DNA of 64,000 nucleotides from JAGLOK01 sp963677605 (GTDB taxonomy: Bacteria > Bacillota > Clostridia > Christensenellales > UMGS416). The notes under the pieces were generated by a model that saw only the letters and a program-made list of their open reading frames with translations, was not told where the DNA came from and did not search any database. Below, one piece after another: positions 61,146 to 64,000 of the stretch. Each line of letters begins with the position of its first letter. Position 1 is the first letter of the stretch. A program made the position numbers and the translations under genes. The stretch lies in contig CAXXDX010000005.1 in NCBI GenBank assembly GCA_963677605.2, positions 62,001 through 126,000 of the forward strand, written 5' to 3'.

Positions 61146-62315
61146 TTAAAACCTTTCATTCATGTAAGTAAGTTTTTCTTTGAATGCTTGTGTGATGAAC
61201 TCTTGTCCGCTTTCAGTTAAAGCTTGAGCCTTATTTAGCTTTAATATGTTCTCTCCGGAAGCATAGCCAAGTATCATCTGAGACAGAGCTTGTATGCTCA
61301 TTTTTGCGTCAGTTTTTATATCTTTATCCGATTTTATCGCCGTCATGTTCCCGCTTGACAATTGAAGCTCCCATATGCCATTGTTCCAATCCGCCTGTTT
61401 GTCTTCAACCTCTAAAACAACAGATGTATTAATATTCTTGGGATACGCACCCATTTCAAACGCTTTCTTGACATTTATTATCCTGTTCATCATTCCGGCT
61501 TTAATGTTAACTTGTCTATCAGGCTCTGAAAGAAGCATATATATCATTTTGTCCGATGGTGTGTTTATTACAATCCTTTCTCTTTGTGAGTTATGTCTGT
61601 AAACAAACGAAAGCAAAGCTTTAAGAGTGCTTGCATCTTCCCAAACCAGCTCATCCACTGTTATCACATCACCGTTCATCTTATATATCATATAACCGAA
61701 GTTTCCGTTGTCATTTTTTGCGGTGCACGTCATATATTTCATGGAGTCATACATTTTCTTAGCTCTCTTTAATATATCCTTGCTTCTAACAACAGCGCCG
61801 CTTATCTTACTAAAATACTTATTTCCAGCCTCAGATATTAGATCCAAAGGCACTTCATAATGTATATCAAAACTATGCCCTTCTCCGCTGAATTCCTCAA
61901 GCGCATAAATATCTGTCTTAAGTGAATAACTGTCGTATGAAAGCTCCCATCCAAGACTTCTGTAGAAGCTAAATAAAAAAGCTCCGAGCGCAGTAAACAC
62001 ATAGCCTTCCTCATTCAAATCTTCTATCATCTTTGAAAGCATCTTTTTTGCATATCCTCTGCCTCTGCATGAAGGGTGTACAACAACTGTGCTGACACCA
62101 CCCATCTTTGCAAGGTCATTTCCATAAGAAATTTCATGCGGTATCAGAATATATCCGCCTACGATTTTGCCATCCTCTTCAATAACAGTTGTTTGTTTTG
62201 CGTCAAACAAATCCCACCAAATACCACTATCTGCATGAGGATTCTCCGAAAAACTGTATGATGCCAACTTCATAAACTCATCTTTATCTTTTGCTCTGGC
62301 TTTGCGTATATTCAT
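61146..62315 (-). CDS. Eis-like GNAT acetyltransferase, paralogue 1
   Basis: 389 aa with the same three-domain layout as its downstream neighbour: CoA-binding STVVVHPSCRGRGYAKKMLSKMIEDL near residue 80, and a C-terminal SCP2-like domain from about 285 on. The pair shares the order of motifs (GGYI.IP.-like, FYRSLGWE..YD, FVYRHNSQ) from end to end. An operon of two, preceded by no strong promoter that I could define; 102 bp after yebC's terminator. Confidence 0.86.
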   Translation of the reverse strand: MNIRKARAKDKDEFMKLASYSFSENPHADSGIWWDLFDAKQTTVIEEDGKIVGGYILIPHEISYGNDLAKMGGVSTVVVHPSCRGRGYAKKMLSKMIEDLNEEGYVFTALGAFLFSFYRSLGWELSYDSYSLKTDIYALEEFSGEGHSFDIHYEVPLDLISEAGNKYFSKISGAVVRSKDILKRAKKMYDSMKYMTCTAKNDNGNFGYMIYKMNGDVITVDELVWEDASTLKALLSFVYRHNSQRERIVINTPSDKMIYMLLSEPDRQVNIKAGMMNRIINVKKAFEMGAYPKNINTSVVLEVEDKQADWNNGIWELQLSSGNMTAIKSDKDIKTDAKMSIQALSQMILGYASGENILKLNKAQALTESGQEFITQAFKEKLTYMNERF

Positions 62316-62377
62316 TGTATGCTCCCAAGTTGGTATTTCTTATTTTCAATTGTAATATATGTTTGCTTGTCAGTAAA

Positions 62378-62404
62378 TAAAAAAAACCGCCATAAAGGCG
62401 GTTT
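62378..62404 (-). terminator. Terminator of yebC
   Basis: AAACCGCC-tttat-GGCGGTTT on the minus strand followed by TTTTTATTTA. Confidence 0.9.
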
Positions 62405-62417
62405 GATAAAACTTAGT

Positions 62418-63146
62418 TTAGTCGATAAACTCAGCATTGTGATGCACGGTCTGCACATCATCATTGTCTTCCAGCATATCGATAAGCTTTTCCGTCTTTT
62501 CAATAAGTTCGCCTTCAACTTTTATATAGTTCTGCGGTATCCTCTGAAGCTCAGCTGACAAAAACTCAATGTTTTCATTTTCAAGAGCTTCACGTACTGC
62601 TGAAAAATCACTAGGATCGGTTATTATTTCATATCCTTCTTCTTCAGCAACAAAGTCTTCAGCGCCTGCATCTAGAGCTATCATCATAAGCTCTTCTTCA
62701 TCTTCAAACTTTTCTTTTTCAACAACTATAACGCCTTTACGGTCAAACATCCAGCCGACACAGCCGGTTGCTCCCATGTTGCCTTCATATTTGTCAAACA
62801 GATGACGTACGTCAGCAGCTGTGCGGTTCTTGTTTTCAGTCATAGCGTCCACTATAAAAGCAACACCGCCCGGGCCGTATCCTTCATAAACCATCTCTTC
62901 GTAGTTTATTCCGTCAATGTTTCCCGCAGCTTTGTCTATGCTTCTTTTTATATTGTCATTGGGCAGGTTTGCAGCTTTAGCTTTTGCTATAACGTCGCGA
63001 AGTTTCGCATTCATTACAGGATCAGGCCCGCCTTCTTTAACCGCCACCATTATCTCTCTGCCGAGTTTGGTAAATATTTTACCCTTCTTGGCATCGCTTT
63101 TGCCTTTTTTATGTTTTATATTGTCCCACTTGGAATGTCCAGACAT
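62418..63146 (-). CDS. YebC/PmpR family protein
   Basis: 242-aa YebC-type protein, either a translation factor for proline-rich stretches (YebC) or a DNA-binding regulator (PmpR). N-terminus MSGHSKWDNIKHKKGKSDAKKGKIFTKLGREI (in two parts), then GGPDPVMNAKLRDVI and the conserved YEGYGPGGVAFIVDAMTENKNRT. Full length. The AGGAGG Shine-Dalgarno sits before the ATG. The nearby surface proteins have Pro-rich stalks that could need such a factor; this is only suggestive. Confidence 0.95.
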   Translation of the reverse strand: MSGHSKWDNIKHKKGKSDAKKGKIFTKLGREIMVAVKEGGPDPVMNAKLRDVIAKAKAANLPNDNIKRSIDKAAGNIDGINYEEMVYEGYGPGGVAFIVDAMTENKNRTAADVRHLFDKYEGNMGATGCVGWMFDRKGVIVVEKEKFEDEEELMMIALDAGAEDFVAEEEGYEIITDPSDFSAVREALENENIEFLSAELQRIPQNYIKVEGELIEKTEKLIDMLEDNDDVQTVHHNAEFID

Positions 63147-63224
63147 AAATTCCTCCTAAATTTGTTCGCGGGATAATATTAGCATAAAGACGGAGTTTTA
63201 ACAAGGAGATATGAATTCATGTTA

Positions 63225-64000
63225 TTAATAAAATAGTCGTGCTATAGAAGTTAAAAATGTTATTAATATCCCTAACGGTATAAAAACTAAAATAATCAAA
63301 TATCTAATAATCACATATAAACCCGAAGGTTCTTTAAACGACAATACAAATCCTCTGTCAATATTTTTATCAGCCTTTTCAACTTTTTGAAATTTATCAT
63401 ATACAAAAGTTCTTACGACTCTTCTTGAGATATTAAAGTATCTCATTATTACAAAAGCTAATACAGTAAAAGAAACAAACTGCAAAATTTTTGTCAGTAA
63501 AAGTTCAATATTAGAAATCTCAACTGTAAATAACACTCCTATAGCAAAAATAAGCGCTTTAGCAAAGAAGAATATTTTTACAGCCGGTATTGAAAGTTTG
63601 TGTTTTTTTATAAATAGAAAAATAACAACAAGTGCTAGTATAGCTGTTGCTATTACTGAATAGGATAAATTAAAACCTACCGCTTCAGCTTTTGACGCAG
63701 TATCACTTAAGTATTCTGAAATTCCGGCTAAAGGAGCTATCAGATCTCCGATTAAAATAAGAAAAATCACAAAAATCCAGCTGCCCATTCTTAAAGACTT
63801 ATCTGTAAAATCATATTTCCTATTATAATTATCAGTCAGATGCTCTAATGCAGATTCAGCATCAATACCATTCTTTGATTTATTCTCTATATCATTTAGT
63901 ATTTCGTTATAAATTTCTTTATTTTCCTCTGGATTGTACACTTTTATAGTTCTGTCTTTGTTTCTGTATTTTAATTCAATATTCTCAGAATAACTGGGGT
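63225..64000 (-). CDS. Multi-pass membrane protein, partial (N-terminus outside window)
   Basis: The frame runs open from the stop at 63225 to the window edge, so the protein is at least 258 aa. The GTG at 63941 has no Shine-Dalgarno and the codons upstream stay open, so the real start is likely beyond 64000. An acidic N-terminal part (ENKEIYNEILNDIENKSKNGIDAESALEHLTDNYNRKY, in parts) precedes about five hydrophobic helices (WIFVIFLILIGDLIAP and on). No family recognised; the N-terminal part resembles the permease-prefix region of some Firmicute membrane proteins. Confidence 0.65.
   Translation of the reverse strand, partial: PSYSENIELKYRNKDRTIKVYNPEENKEIYNEILNDIENKSKNGIDAESALEHLTDNYNRKYDFTDKSLRMGSWIFVIFLILIGDLIAPLAGISEYLSDTASKAEAVGFNLSYSVIATAILALVVIFLFIKKHKLSIPAVKIFFFAKALIFAIGVLFTVEISNIELLLTKILQFVSFTVLAFVIMRYFNISRRVVRTFVYDKFQKVEKADKNIDRGFVLSFKEPSGLYVIIRYLIILVFIPLGILITFLTSIARLFY

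Overview
The window looks like a chromosomal segment of an AT-rich, low-G+C Firmicute of the class Clostridia. The signs are strong Shine-Dalgarno sites, a phenylalanine T-box leader, RNase Y, Bacillus-type SOS boxes (CGAAC-N4-GTTYG-like), short HisG with HisZ, a FakA/Asp23 pair and the block ftsK-rimO-pgsA-cinA-recA. Most genes lie on the minus strand. No phage, plasmid, CRISPR or secondary-metabolite cluster is visible.

Layout. 1-4.6 kb: end of a methionine gamma-lyase-family gene, lexA with an SOS box, a divergent 54-aa cysteine-rich protein, a frameshifted membrane gene, a Xer-type recombinase, rnhA and proC. 4.7-8.5 kb: tRNA-Trp, an unknown gene, purB, an aldo/keto reductase and a methyltransferase. 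8.6-17 kb: rny, recA, cinA, pgsA, rimO, ftsK. 17-22 kb: aspartokinase, a dUTPase-like protein, pnp, rpsO, zapA. 22-27 kb: a lipoprotein, then pheST under a T-box. 27-33.4 kb: the his operon hisZ-G-D-B-H-A-F-IE, with hisD frameshifted. 33-41 kb: an aminotransferase, recG (frameshifted), fakA-like, an Asp23-family gene, a cupin and a chemoreceptor. 41-48.4 kb: an aldo/keto reductase, a membrane protein, an SGNH hydrolase, and ruvC-ruvA-ruvB-queA-tgt-yajC. 48.5-53 kb: a metallopeptidase and three tandem paralogous surface proteins with Pro/Thr stalks. 53-56 kb: argGH and a rhodanese. 56-60 kb: a BMP lipoprotein, tRNA-Gly(CCC), a four-copy ~107-bp tandem repeat array, a tiny zinc-ribbon gene and a DUF6323/DUF6179-like pair. 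60-64 kb: two Eis-like acetyltransferases, a YebC protein and a membrane protein that runs off the window.

How genes work together. lexA, recA and probably ruvCAB form an SOS repair set; in lexA and recA the operator overlaps the -35 box in the same way. The his genes supply most histidine-biosynthesis steps, but the HisC and histidinol-phosphatase steps are absent from the operon. pheST is controlled by uncharged tRNA-Phe through the T-box. argGH has its own promoter among four helically phased GCATAA elements.

Most unusual points: (i) the hairpin-rich tandem array that begins with an inverted copy of the tRNA-Gly 3' end; (ii) four genes broken by the same kind of lesion, one base short at an A/T homopolymer, two of them (hisD and the DUF6179-like gene) exactly at canonical -1 slippery heptamers; (iii) the tandem stalked surface proteins; (iv) a chemoreceptor whose extracellular domain looks like a CZB zinc-binding domain. 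The frameshifts could be sequencing errors, real mutations or recoding; the sequence alone cannot decide.
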